A DNA stretch of 64,000 nucleotides from Halosimplex litoreum (GTDB lineage: Archaea > Halobacteriota > Halobacteria > Halobacteriales > Haloarculaceae): the NCBI RefSeq assembly GCF_016065055.1, contig NZ_CP065856.1:2727836-2791835 (forward strand). The letters are read 5' to 3'. Positions 33,499-44,556 of the stretch are shown in pieces; position 1 is the stretch's first letter; each line of letters begins with the position of its first letter. The position numbers and the translations under genes were made by a program. The notes below the pieces were generated by a model. That model ran no database searches. It was not told the origin of the DNA and saw nothing but the letters and a program-made list of their open reading frames with translations.

Positions 33499-36204
33499 TC
33501 AGTTGTCGTCGTCGTCGAGACCGCCGCCCCAGTTCAGGGCGTCGGCCTGCTTGCCGCCGGTGCCGCCGGTGCCGCCGTTGCCGCCACCGCCGAAGCGTCT
33601 GACGGCGGCGCCGAGGGCGGCGACCGCGGCGACCGCGCCGGCGCCGGCGTAGGGGAGCCAGTCGGGCTCGATATCGAGTCCGTCCAGCGGGCCGCCACCG
33701 CCCCCACCGCCCCCACCGCCCCCACTCTCGCCATCGCCGTCTGCACCGCCACCGGTGGTCGTCGGCGATGGTGTCGGTGCGTCGGTCGGCGTGGTCGCGT
33801 CGCCGGCCGCCGTCGTGGACCCCGGTGTCCCGGTCGGGGTGGCGGTCGGAGTGTCACCGGCCGGGCCGTCGTTCGGCGTCGCCGTCGGCGTCTCGGTCGG
33901 CGTCGTTCCGGCGGGCGTGTCCGTCGGCGTCGGCGTGCCGTCGGCGCCATCCGTCGGCGTCGATGTCGACGTGCCGGCCGGCGTCGAGGGGTCGCCCGGC
34001 GTCGCCGTCGGCGCGGGCGTCTGGACGGTGTTGGGCGGGTCGAGCGCGGCGACCTCGGCGCTGGCGACGTAGACGGTGTCGTTACCGAAGGCGGCGGTCG
34101 TCCGCAGCGGCGCGGCGGTGTCGTAGGCCCACCGCTCGCTCCCGTCGGCCGCGTCGAAGGCGTAGATACTCTCGTTCTCGCTGCCGACGGTCACGAGGTC
34201 GCCGGCGACGCCGGGCTTGGCGCGGATCGCCGTGCCGACCTCCGCCTGCCATCGGTCGTTGCCTTCCAGGTCGAAGGCGTACAGCGACCCGGCGACCGTC
34301 CCGACGTAGACGGTGTCACCCGCCACGGTCGGGGCGGCCCTGACGGCGCCGTCCAGCTCGACCGACCACCGCTCGCTGCTCCGGTCGTCGCGCTCGGCGT
34401 TCACCGCGTAGAACCGACCGTTGCGGTCGCCGACGTAGACGGTGTCGGCGCTCGCGGCCGGCGACGCGACGGCCGCGCTCTCGCGGACGCGGAAGCCCCA
34501 CAGTTCCTCGCCCGTGGCGGCGTCGAACGCGGAGACGACGCCGCTGGGCGAACTCGCGTAGATCCGATCGCCGCCCACGGCCGGTCTGGTCCCACCGCTG
34601 TCGATGCGGCCGGTCCACCGTTCGGTCCCCGCCGCGCGGTCGACTCCGTAGAGCCGCCCGCCGGCGTCCATAGCGACGGCGAGGTCCGACCACGTGACCG
34701 GCGCCGTCGGCACCGGGTCGTCGGTCTCGACGGACCACCGCTCGGACCCGTCGGCCGCGGCGAGCGCGCGAACGGTTCCGTCGCCCGCCCCGAGGTAGGC
34801 GCCGTCGGCGTCGGCGACCGGGCCGGTCAGGTCGGTGTCGGCCTCGTAGCGCCACAGTTCGTCGCCCTCCGCCGGGTCCAGCGCGTGACAGACTCGCGCG
34901 TCGTCGGCGGTGTAGAGTGCGTCGTCCGTGAGCGCGGGTGACCCCGTCGCGGTCCCGTCGGTCGCGTACGTCCACCGCGTCGTCACCGCGTCGAACGACC
35001 CGCGGTCGATCGCGGTCTCCGGCCCGCTCTCGACGGCCACGTAGAGGTCGCCGACGACCGCGACCACGTCGTCGACGACCGATATCGAGGGGTCGTTGAC
35101 GGGCAGGTCCGCCCGCCAGGCCTCGGTAGCGCCCGTACGAGGGTACGCGTAGACGGTGTCCTCGGCGGTCGCGACGTAGACGGCGTCGTCGGTGACGACC
35201 GGTTTGCGACTCGCCGGCGCGCCCAGGTCGACCGACCAGCGCTCGCTCCCGCGAGTCGTGTTGCGAGCGTAGAGCGTCCCCTCGGCCGTCGGGACGAACA
35301 CCGTGTTGCGCGCGACGGTCGGCCCGCCGACGACGGCGCCGTCCAGGTCGACCCGCCAGCGGACCCGGCCGTCGGTTCTGTCGAGCGCGTACACCGTCCC
35401 GTCGCTGTCACCGACGTACACACGGTCGCCGCTGACGACCGGTGGAACCGCCTCCGTGCGAGCGTCGGCCTCGAACTGCCAGCGGCTGTTCCCGCTCGTC
35501 GCGTCGCGAGCGGAGACGGTCCCGTCGGCGGCGGCGACGAAGACGCGGTCGCCGCCGCGAGCCGGCGCGGCGGCGATCGACTCGCCGGCGTCGAACGACC
35601 ACCTGTTGGCGCCGCCGTCGCGACTCAGCGAGTACAGCGTGCCGGCGTCGGTGCCCGCGAGGACCCGCGAGTCGGTGACCGTGACCGGCGCGGAGACGAC
35701 GCCGTCGAGTTCGGTGCGCCAGTAGCGGCGCTGAGAGCCGGTTCGGACGGCCAGTACCGCAGCGCCGTCGTCCATGAACGCGGTGCCGCCGGCGACGGCC
35801 GCCGCGGTCGGCGAGGCGCTCTCGCCGTCGGTCTCGTAGCGCCATCGCGTCTCGCCCGAGCCGCGGTCGAGGGCGTACAGGCTGCCGTCCGTGCTCCGAA
35901 CGTACGCGTTGACGTCGTCGAACGTCGGCTCCCCGGTCGCGTCGATAGCGCGGTCCCAGCGGACCGCGATCCCGTCGACGGGCGCGCTCGCGCTACTGTA
36001 CCCGGTGTTTGCCGCATCGTACGCGAACATCGGCCAGTTCCGCGAGGCCGTCGCGTTCGTCATGCTCCCGACGGCCGAGGGCGGTTCGCCGGCGACAGTG
36101 GAGAGCGTCGAGCCGACCGCGCCGGCCGCGGTCAGGCCGGCGAGGAAGCGCCGTCGCGTCGGTGCGGGACCGCTCGTGTCTGAGTGCGGGGTCGTATCGT
36201 CCAT
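33499..36204 (-). CDS. Secreted PQQ-type beta-propeller protein
   Basis: 901 residues. The Tat motif TRRRFLAG lies near the N-terminus, so export is probable. The body is a long series of PQQ-like WD blades with the repeat patterns YALDRxxGExRW and VYVGDxDGTVYALD, more than one propeller's worth. A Thr/Pro linker (nt about 33790-34030), a Gly tract and a final hydrophobic helix (YAGAGAVAAVAALGAAVRRF) with a Gly/Asp tail follow. That pattern is that of a cell-surface protein with a C-terminal anchor. No PQQ-binding dehydrogenase catalytic residues were identified, so a scaffold or BamB-like role is likely. Confidence 0.85.
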   Translation of the reverse strand: MDDTTPHSDTSGPAPTRRRFLAGLTAAGAVGSTLSTVAGEPPSAVGSMTNATASRNWPMFAYDAANTGYSSASAPVDGIAVRWDRAIDATGEPTFDDVNAYVRSTDGSLYALDRGSGETRWRYETDGESASPTAAAVAGGTAFMDDGAAVLAVRTGSQRRYWRTELDGVVSAPVTVTDSRVLAGTDAGTLYSLSRDGGANRWSFDAGESIAAAPARGGDRVFVAAADGTVSARDATSGNSRWQFEADARTEAVPPVVSGDRVYVGDSDGTVYALDRTDGRVRWRVDLDGAVVGGPTVARNTVFVPTAEGTLYARNTTRGSERWSVDLGAPASRKPVVTDDAVYVATAEDTVYAYPRTGATEAWRADLPVNDPSISVVDDVVAVVGDLYVAVESGPETAIDRGSFDAVTTRWTYATDGTATGSPALTDDALYTADDARVCHALDPAEGDELWRYEADTDLTGPVADADGAYLGAGDGTVRALAAADGSERWSVETDDPVPTAPVTWSDLAVAMDAGGRLYGVDRAAGTERWTGRIDSGGTRPAVGGDRIYASSPSGVVSAFDAATGEELWGFRVRESAAVASPAASADTVYVGDRNGRFYAVNAERDDRSSERWSVELDGAVRAAPTVAGDTVYVGTVAGSLYAFDLEGNDRWQAEVGTAIRAKPGVAGDLVTVGSENESIYAFDAADGSERWAYDTAAPLRTTAAFGNDTVYVASAEVAALDPPNTVQTPAPTATPGDPSTPAGTSTSTPTDGADGTPTPTDTPAGTTPTETPTATPNDGPAGDTPTATPTGTPGSTTAAGDATTPTDAPTPSPTTTGGGADGDGESGGGGGGGGGGGPLDGLDIEPDWLPYAGAGAVAAVAALGAAVRRFGGGGNGGTGGTGGKQADALNWGGGLDDDDN
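33760..34035 (-). repeat. Thr/Pro-rich imperfect repeat within the propeller gene
   Basis: Degenerate units encoding TPT, TPTA and similar, with the DNA period 6-12 bases (gtcggcgtc-type). It is coding low complexity, not a separate element. Confidence 0.7.
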
Positions 36205-36242
36205 CCAGCGGACCTCTGCCGGGGAGTCGTCCGGGCCCGTCA

Positions 36243-36249
36243 AATATCT
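36243..36249 (-). promoter_or_regulatory. TATA-like box of the first propeller gene
   Basis: The minus strand reads GATATTT, about 38 bases before the ATG at 36204. Confidence 0.45.
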
Positions 36250-36259
36250 TGTCGCACAC

Positions 36260-36277
36260 CGCTTGCGAGCGCAAGCG
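36260..36277. repeat. Perfect 8+8 inverted repeat upstream of the propeller promoter
   Basis: CGCTTGCG-AG-CGCAAGCG lies just upstream of the TATA-like box at 36243-36249. The position suits a regulator-binding site for the propeller gene. Confidence 0.55.
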
Positions 36278-36347
36278 ACCGATTGTCGTCACCGGGTCGT
36301 CCCTACCCTGCCGTCACCGGATTGCACTCGTCCCGTCGTCACCGCCG

Positions 36348-37937
36348 TCAGGCGTCGCCGTCCGGCCCGTCGTCGCCGGTCCGCCGGAGCCCCAGTGCAG
36401 CCAGCCCACCGACGCCGGCCAGCGCCGTCCACACTGGCAGCGAGCCATCACCGCTGGTCGTCGTCGCCGCGCTACCGTCGTCGCTCTGGCCGTCCCCACC
36501 CCCGGTCGGCGTCGCCGTGGCCGTGGCGGTCGGCGTCGCCGTGGGCGTGACGGTCGGCGTCGCCGTGAGCGTGGCGGTCGGCGTCGCCGTGGGCGTTGCG
36601 GCCGGGGCCGCGGTTTCGGCGACCGTCGGCGTGGCGGTCGCGGTCGCGGTATCGGTGACCGCGGGCGTCGCCGTCGGCGTGGCGGTCTGTGTCGCCGTAG
36701 CGGTCGGCGTCGCGGTCGGCGTCGGGGTCTCCGTGGCGACCGTCGTCGCGTCGCCCTCGGCGATGGCGGTGACGCCGTCCCCGACGGCGTAGACGGTGTC
36801 CGAAACCGCCAGCGACGGCGTGCCGACACCCAGTCGCGCCCGCCACAGTTCGTTGCCCTGCCCGTCGAAGGCGACGACTTCCCCAGCGGTCGTCGGGACG
36901 TACACGGCGGCGTCGCCGACGGCGGGCGCGCTTCGCACCGGGCTCCCGACGTCGACGCGCCAGATCTCCTCCCCGTCCTGGTCGCCGACCGCGTAGAGGC
37001 TCCCCGCCTCGGTGGCGACGTACGCCCGACGGCTCTCGAAGGAGGGCGTCGCGGAGACGGCGCCGTCGACGCCGTACGTCCAGCGGGTGTCCCCGTTGCG
37101 GGAGTCGAGCCCGTAGACGGTCCCGGCGTCGGTCCCCACGTAGAGGAAGTTCCCCTTGATAGCCACCGAGCCGCCGACGCTCCCCGGGACGGTCGCCGTC
37201 CAGCGCTCGCGGCCGGTCTCGATGTCGACGCCGTGGACGGTCCCGGACTCGGTGACGGCGTACGCCGTCTCGGTGTCCCGCGAGGCGGCGACCGCCGTCG
37301 AGACGGCCTCGCCGACCTCGTACTCCCAGTTCGTCCGCCCCCGTATCGGGTCGAACTCGTAGAGGAAGCCGGCGTCGGTCCCCACGTGGACCTCCGAGTC
37401 GCCGATCGAGGTGGTGATCGACGGTGCCACCGGGGCGCCCTCGACCGTCACCGCCCACGACTGTTCGGCGCTGCGGGTGTCGACGGCGTACACGGTCCCG
37501 CCCTCGGTGCCGGCGAACACGTCCCCGTCGTAGAAGGCCGGACAGCCGCTCACCGGGGTCTCGGTCTCGAACGTCCAGTCGCCCTCGCCGTCCTGATCGC
37601 TGACCGCGACGATGCCGTCGTCCGTCCCGAACGCGAGACGGTTGTCCTTGAGCGCCGGCGCTGTCGCCGCGACGTGGTCCGTCCGCCAGCCGATCCGGAC
37701 GCCGTCGACCGGTCCCTGGTCGTTCGTCGCACCGCGGTGGACCGCGTTCTGCCCGAACATCGGCCATTCGGTGTGGGTCGTCGCGGTCGCCCCGACGCCG
37801 TCGCTGCCCGCCGCCGCTCGGTCGTCGCCCGCCGCGTCCGCGCCGCTCGCGACTCCGTTCAGGAGTCCCACGCCCGCGAGACCGCCCGCCAGCGCCCCGA
37901 GGAACCGCCGCCTGCCGGGTCGCCCGTCGTCGCTCAT
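36348..37937 (-). CDS. Secreted PQQ-type beta-propeller protein
   Basis: 529 residues, Tat signal GRRRFLGALAGGLAG near the start. About seven PQQ-like blades follow (for example VYAVDTRSAEQSW and VYGLDSRNGDTRW), then a long Thr/Pro/Ala linker of alternating TPTA, ATAT and TPTV units (nt about 36500-36740), a hydrophobic segment PVWTALAGVGGLAALGL and a short basic/acidic end. That is a C-terminal membrane anchor. It is paralogous to the neighbouring gene. ATG 37937 is preferred over 37979. The 410 bases between the two starts and ends do not couple them, so they may have separate promoters. Confidence 0.85.
   Translation of the reverse strand: MSDDGRPGRRRFLGALAGGLAGVGLLNGVASGADAAGDDRAAAGSDGVGATATTHTEWPMFGQNAVHRGATNDQGPVDGVRIGWRTDHVAATAPALKDNRLAFGTDDGIVAVSDQDGEGDWTFETETPVSGCPAFYDGDVFAGTEGGTVYAVDTRSAEQSWAVTVEGAPVAPSITTSIGDSEVHVGTDAGFLYEFDPIRGRTNWEYEVGEAVSTAVAASRDTETAYAVTESGTVHGVDIETGRERWTATVPGSVGGSVAIKGNFLYVGTDAGTVYGLDSRNGDTRWTYGVDGAVSATPSFESRRAYVATEAGSLYAVGDQDGEEIWRVDVGSPVRSAPAVGDAAVYVPTTAGEVVAFDGQGNELWRARLGVGTPSLAVSDTVYAVGDGVTAIAEGDATTVATETPTPTATPTATATQTATPTATPAVTDTATATATPTVAETAAPAATPTATPTATLTATPTVTPTATPTATATATPTGGGDGQSDDGSAATTTSGDGSLPVWTALAGVGGLAALGLRRTGDDGPDGDA
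36500..36740 (-). repeat. Degenerate Thr/Pro/Ala repeat in the second propeller gene
   Basis: DNA is a chain of gtcggcgtc- and gccgtgggc-type units encoding the linker before the anchor. Length varies by simple slippage, so this part may differ between strains. Confidence 0.7.
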
Positions 37938-38124
37938 CGACGGCCTCCCTCGGCGTCGGTCGATCGCCCGTTCGCCCACTGTCGCTCGCCCTGAACCCGT
38001 TCCATGCCGTGAGGACTGTCGACTTTCGGGAAATAACTTTCCGTTGGCACAGGATCGGCCGCGACCGGTCAGGGTCGCGGCCGGGCCGCGCCGGGTCGCC
38101 GCTCCGGCCGTCCCGGGGCGTCGC

Positions 38125-39120
38125 TTACCACTCTAGCTGGCCGCCGCTCTGGTACTCGGTGACCTGCGTCTCGAAGAAGTTCTTCTCCTTGTCGAGGTCG
38201 GCCGCCTCGGACATCCACTCGAAGGGGTTGTCCGTCCCGTACTGCTCGGGCAGGTCCAGTTGCGAACAGCGCCGGTCGGCGACGTACTCGACGTACTCGG
38301 CGAACTGCTCGGGTCCCATCCCGAGGACCTCGTCGGGGCAGGCCTCGCGGGCGTAGCGCTGCTCGAGTTCGACGGCCTCGCGGATCAGCTCGACGATCTC
38401 CGCCTCGAAGTCGTCGGTCCAGGCGTCGGTCTCGGTCCGGATCTGGTCGATCAGGTCGACGCCGAAGCCCAGGTGCAGCGACTCGTCGCGCATGATGTAC
38501 TCGAACTGCTGGCCGATGCCCGTGAGTTTGTTCTGGCGTTTCAGCCCGAGCATCATCGCGAAGCCGGCGTAAAAGAAGATGCCCTCCATGACGACGTAGA
38601 AGCCGATCAGGTCCCGGAGAAAGGCGCGCACGTCCGCCTCGTCGTCGATGGTGAACTCGGGGTCGTCGACGACGCGGGTCAGGTCGACGACGAAGTCGTC
38701 TTTCGCCTCGATGGCCGGGATGCGGTCGTACATGCCGTAGAGGTACTCCGGATCGAACCCCAGCGAGTCACAGCAGTAGATGAACGTGTCGGTGTGGACG
38801 GCCTCCTCGTAGGCCTGCCGGAGGAGATACTGGCGACACTCCGGCGCGGTGACGTAGTCGTAGACGGCGAGGACGATGTTGTTGGCCGTCAGCGACTCGG
38901 CGGTCGAGAAGAAGCCGAGGTTCCACTCCACGAGGTCCTTCTCGGCCTCGCTGAGCGTGCCGTCCTCGTACTGTTTGGCGTCCTCGCCCATGGGGATCTC
39001 CTCGGGCGTCCAGTTGTTGGCGACGCCCGACTGGTAGTACTCGCGGGCCCACTCGTAGTCCATCGGCAGGATCTTGTTCGGGTCGTGCGTGTCGTCGTCA
39101 GTCGTGTAGGTTATCGGCAT
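38125..39120 (-). CDS. nrdB: Class I ribonucleotide reductase small subunit
   Basis: Ferritin-like diiron subunit that makes the radical for dNTP synthesis. 331 residues with diiron ligand helices visible in EKDLVEWNLGFFSTAESL and EEAVHTDTFIYCC, the second pair in GFYVVMEGIFFYAGFAM and RDESLHLGFG (His ligand), and the conserved C-terminal acidic end. It lies 37 bases downstream of nrdA on the same strand. The metal (iron or manganese) is not decidable by reading. Confidence 0.95.
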   Translation of the reverse strand: MPITYTTDDDTHDPNKILPMDYEWAREYYQSGVANNWTPEEIPMGEDAKQYEDGTLSEAEKDLVEWNLGFFSTAESLTANNIVLAVYDYVTAPECRQYLLRQAYEEAVHTDTFIYCCDSLGFDPEYLYGMYDRIPAIEAKDDFVVDLTRVVDDPEFTIDDEADVRAFLRDLIGFYVVMEGIFFYAGFAMMLGLKRQNKLTGIGQQFEYIMRDESLHLGFGVDLIDQIRTETDAWTDDFEAEIVELIREAVELEQRYAREACPDEVLGMGPEQFAEYVEYVADRRCSQLDLPEQYGTDNPFEWMSEAADLDKEKNFFETQVTEYQSGGQLEW

Positions 39121-39157
39121 CGTGAGTTGCTCCTGATGGTCGCTCGCAGGTCGGTGC

Positions 39158-41692
39158 TCACTGGCAGGCGTCGCAGGTCGGGTCCTCGACGCTCGGCAGG
39201 TCGCTGTCGGTCGATCCGTCCGTCTCCGCTCCGCTGTCGCCCTCGGCCGTCCCGTCGCTCCCGGCCGGTCCGTCCGCGCTCACGTCGCCGCCGCGGTCTT
39301 TCGTCTGTGTCCGGCCGTACTCGCTCATGTCCAGCGTGGACTTCTCGAACTGGCTGGCGCCCAGCGTCCGCAGGTAGTAGGTCGTCTTCAGGCCGAGGTC
39401 CCAGGCGGTCTCGTACACGTCGGCGAGGAGACTCCCGTCGGTCTCGGGGAAGAAGACGTTGTGGCTTTGGCTCTGGTCGATCCAGACACCGCGAGCCGCG
39501 CTCAATCGGAGCTGGTGGCGCGGGTCGACCTCGAAGGCCGTGCGGTACAGCTCCCGCAGATCCTCCGGGATCTCGGTGATATCCTGGACGGAGCCGTCGT
39601 GGAACTTGATCCGGTCGCGGACCTCGTCGGTCCAGAGGTCCCGGGCTTCGAGGTCGGCGACCAGGTCGTCGTTGACGACCGTGAAGTCGCCGCTCATGTT
39701 CGACTTGACGTAGAGGTTCGAATAGAGCGGCTCGATGGAGGCGGAGGTGCCGGCGATGGTCGAGATCGTGGCGGTGGGCGCGACGGCCATCGTATTGGAG
39801 TTGCGCATGCCGTGCTCGGCGACGTGCTCTCGCACCCGGTCCCAGTCGAGTCGCTCCGAGACCTCGACGTCGACCTCGCGGCCGCGCTCGTCTTCCAGGA
39901 GCTCGACGGTGTCCTGCGGGAGCAGGCCGCGGTCCCACTTCGACCCCTCGTAGCTGTCGTAGGTCCCGCGCTCGGCGGCGAGCTTCGAGGAGGTCAGGAT
40001 CGCGTTGTACGCGACGAACTCGGTCACTTCGTCGGCGAACTCGACGGCGTCCTCGGCGTTCATCGGAATCGACTGCTCGATCAGCGCCTCGTGAAAGCCC
40101 ATCATCCCGAGGCCGATGGGACGGTGAGTCGTGTTCGAGTCCGCCGAACGGTCGGTCGGGTAGAAGTTCAAGTCGACCACGTTGTCGAGCATCCGCATCG
40201 CCGTCTCGACGGTCGATTCGAGCTTCGCGCGCTGAATGCCCTCCTCGGTCACGTGCTCGGAGAGGTTGATCGACCCGAGGTTACAGACCGCGGTCTCCTC
40301 GGTGGAGGTGTTGAGCGTGATCTCCGTACAGAGGTTCGACGAGCGGATGGTGCCGGCGTGGTCCTGGGGCGAGCGGACGTTGCAGGCGTCCTTGAACGTG
40401 ATCCACGGATGTCCGGTCTCGAAGAGGCGAGTGAGGGTATCGCGCCACAGATCCGCGGCGTCGACCCGTTCGTACTGGCGGAGTTCGCCCGCGTCGGCCT
40501 TCCGTTCGTACTCGCGATAGAGTTCCGCGAACTCCTCGCCGTGGGCCTCGTGCAGGCCGGGCACCTCGTCGGGCGAGAACAGCGTCCATTGCTCGTCGGC
40601 CTGCACGCGCTTCATGAACAGGTCGGGGACCCACGCGGCGGTGTTCATGTCGTGGGTGCGCCGCCGTTCGTCGCCGGTGTTGCGCTTCAGGTCGAGGAAG
40701 TCGGGGTAGTCGAGGTGCCACGGCTCCATGTAGGCGCAGGCGGCGCCGCGACGCTTGCCCGAGCGGTTGATCGCGGCGGTCACGTCGTTGGAGATCTTGA
40801 GGAACGGCACCGTGCCCGTCGACTCGACGCCGGTCGACTCGATGAGCGAGCCCGAGGCCCGCACCGGCGTCCAGTCGGTGCCCAGGCCGCCGGACCACTT
40901 CGAGAGCTTGGCGTGGGACTTGTAGGCGTCGAAGATGCCCTCCAGGTCGTCGGGCACGGTCGTGACGTAACAGGAGGCCAGTTGCGGGTGGGTGGTACCG
41001 GCGTGGAACAGCGTCGGTGAGGAGTGGACGAACCGCAGTGTCGACAGCAGTTCGTAGAACTCGCGTGCGCGCTCGGCGCGGTCGTCGACGGGCTCGCGCA
41101 GGGCGATCCCCATCGCGACGCGCATCCAGAACGCCTGGGGGAGTTCCAGCGGGTCGCCGTCGTCGTCGAGGAAGTACCGCTGGGCGAGCGTGTCGACGGC
41201 GATGTAGTCGAACCGTTCGTCCCGTTCGGGCCGGATGGCTGCGGCCATCTCCGCCAGGTCGTAGGTCAGGAGCCGCTCGTCGACGATGTCGGCGCGGACT
41301 CCCTGCTCGATCCCCTCGACGAACGCCTCGCGGTAGGCGTCGGCGTAGTCGTCGTCCAGATCGCCCGCGTCGTCGTCGGCGACGCGACCGTCCGCGTCGG
41401 CGGGGAGCGCCCAGTCGTCGCCCGGCGGGTTCTCGCCGGTGACCGCGCGGAAGTGTTTCCGACGGGCGACGCGGGCGGCCGCGTCGTCGTAGGCGGGGTG
41501 CCGTTCGATCCGGGCGGTCAGCTCCCCGACGATGCCCTCGTCGCGCTCGTCGGCGTCGACGCCGTCGTACAGCGACCGCTCGACCGATTCGACCAGCTCG
41601 TCGAGAGTCTCGTCGTCGATGATGTCTTCGTGGCCTGTGCGTGCGCGCTCCAGGACGGAGCGGATCGTCGACTGCGCTGTCAGCGTACTCAT
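39158..41692 (-). CDS. nrdA: Class I ribonucleotide reductase large subunit
   Basis: Catalytic subunit, 844 residues. Active-site pieces visible: the first Cys in LASCYVTTVPDD, the N-x-C-x-E triad in SSNLCTEI, the second Cys region CNLGSINLSE, the two tyrosines in KTTYYLRTLG, and the C-terminal CxxC in EDPTCDACQ for thioredoxin/glutaredoxin re-reduction. The N-terminal domain is long but a complete ATP-cone is not obvious to me. ATG 41692 (MSTLTAQSTI). The two genes form an nrdAB operon with a 5' leader of about 100 bases if the TATA-like site at 41817 is used. Confidence 0.95.
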   Translation of the reverse strand: MSTLTAQSTIRSVLERARTGHEDIIDDETLDELVESVERSLYDGVDADERDEGIVGELTARIERHPAYDDAAARVARRKHFRAVTGENPPGDDWALPADADGRVADDDAGDLDDDYADAYREAFVEGIEQGVRADIVDERLLTYDLAEMAAAIRPERDERFDYIAVDTLAQRYFLDDDGDPLELPQAFWMRVAMGIALREPVDDRAERAREFYELLSTLRFVHSSPTLFHAGTTHPQLASCYVTTVPDDLEGIFDAYKSHAKLSKWSGGLGTDWTPVRASGSLIESTGVESTGTVPFLKISNDVTAAINRSGKRRGAACAYMEPWHLDYPDFLDLKRNTGDERRRTHDMNTAAWVPDLFMKRVQADEQWTLFSPDEVPGLHEAHGEEFAELYREYERKADAGELRQYERVDAADLWRDTLTRLFETGHPWITFKDACNVRSPQDHAGTIRSSNLCTEITLNTSTEETAVCNLGSINLSEHVTEEGIQRAKLESTVETAMRMLDNVVDLNFYPTDRSADSNTTHRPIGLGMMGFHEALIEQSIPMNAEDAVEFADEVTEFVAYNAILTSSKLAAERGTYDSYEGSKWDRGLLPQDTVELLEDERGREVDVEVSERLDWDRVREHVAEHGMRNSNTMAVAPTATISTIAGTSASIEPLYSNLYVKSNMSGDFTVVNDDLVADLEARDLWTDEVRDRIKFHDGSVQDITEIPEDLRELYRTAFEVDPRHQLRLSAARGVWIDQSQSHNVFFPETDGSLLADVYETAWDLGLKTTYYLRTLGASQFEKSTLDMSEYGRTQTKDRGGDVSADGPAGSDGTAEGDSGAETDGSTDSDLPSVEDPTCDACQ

Positions 41693-41816
41693 GGTAGTGT
41701 CGCCACTGTTCGGTGGCAAAGCGGCACACGTGGCCGCTCGGCTACCCGGGCGATCGCGCCCGAGACCTCCGAATACGGCCGCTCGCGGTGCGTTCTATCC
41801 TGTCCGACGCGTCCCG

Positions 41817-41824
41817 AATAAAGC
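41817..41824 (-). promoter_or_regulatory. TATA-like box of nrdAB
   Basis: The minus strand reads GCTTTATT about 125 bases before the nrdA ATG. The gap 41693-41937 holds no gene. The leader would be unusually long for a haloarchaeal gene. Confidence 0.4.
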
Positions 41825-41847
41825 TTTCCAACAACGCTTTCACTAAG

Positions 41848-41861
41848 ACAAGTTCAGTTGT
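41848..41861. promoter_or_regulatory. Inverted repeat upstream of nrdA
   Basis: ACAAGTTCAGTTGT (arms ACAA/TTGT, and ACAAG is close to GTTGT) lies just upstream of the TATA-like site. It might bind an nrd regulator; haloarchaea carry NrdR-like proteins, but this does not match the bacterial NrdR box. Confidence 0.35.
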
Positions 41862-41937
41862 TCAGGGTGCAACGAGGGGCGGACGGAGGCGGGTAGAGGA
41901 CGCGAGAAGAGACGGACGCGAGCGGAGACGCGAACCG

Positions 41938-44001
<2,064 letters not shown>

Positions 44002-44033
44002 TACTCGGGGCTAGTGGCGGACGGACTTGAGAA

Positions 44034-44184
44034 GCGTGGTCCGAACGCAGTGAGGACCACGCAATTGCGAGCGGGGAACGAAGTGACCCGCGAGCAGCGA
44101 GGCGCGAGCGAAGCGAGCGCCTCGGAAACGCGAACGGGCGCGAAGCGCCCGTGAGCGACGGGCGGACCACGCAATTGCGAGCGG
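44034..44184. repeat. Cluster of palindromes with a 21-base direct repeat upstream of uvrB
   Basis: Contains GGACCACGCAATTGCGAGCGG at 44054-44074 and again at 44164-44184 (110-base spacing). Inverted repeats: CGTGGTCC/GGACCACG (44035-44061), AGGCGC/GCGCCT (44100-44122) and CGGGCGC-GAA-GCGCCCG (44135-44151). Gap 44002-44249 has no gene. The cores share the GAGCGAAGCGAG theme with the uvrC insert. Confidence 0.75.
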
Positions 44185-44249
44185 CGCGGGAGGTGCGAGC
44201 GGCGAACGCCGGCCGCAGGTTCACCGGGGTCGCGCTCTAACGCGCGGGC

Positions 44250-44513
44250 ATGCAGGTGTACTGCACCGACGGGACCGTCGTCGACTGTGCCAGGTACGAA
44301 GTCAACGAGTACGGACTCGTCCTGTACGGGACCGAGACTCAGCAGGACCGGGAACGCTACGACACGGGCGACCCCCAGCAGGTCGGATTCGTGCCCCACG
44401 ACCGGCTGTGGTACGTACTGCCCGAAGGCGTGACACCGCAGGTAGGACTGTCGGCGCCCGGGCAGGCTCAGCCCGACGTGGGGACGCGACCGCAACCACG
44501 GCCGCGAGGGTGA
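44250..44513 (+). CDS. Small haloarchaeal protein, unknown
   Basis: 87 residues, MQVYCTDGTVVDCARYEVNE to PRPRG. Beta-rich first 60 residues with two Cys and the segment YGTETQQDRERYDTGDPQQV are followed by a Pro/Gln/Arg-rich tail. I recall similar small proteins in haloarchaea but cannot assign a role. It is immediately downstream of the palindrome cluster. Confidence 0.7.
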   Translation: MQVYCTDGTVVDCARYEVNEYGLVLYGTETQQDRERYDTGDPQQVGFVPHDRLWYVLPEGVTPQVGLSAPGQAQPDVGTRPQPRPRG

Positions 44514-44556
44514 GACGGCGGCGCGGTGGTGCGGTCGGGTGGACCCCGCGGTTCCC

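Noticed and set aside
33660-33730. Poly-GGC/CCG microsatellite as a separate element
   Set aside because: It encodes a Gly tract in the propeller protein and is explained by the reading frame.
36490-36740. Minisatellite or CRISPR-like array
   Set aside because: The units are degenerate and encode a Thr/Pro/Ala linker in frame. There are no spacers or conserved repeat units.
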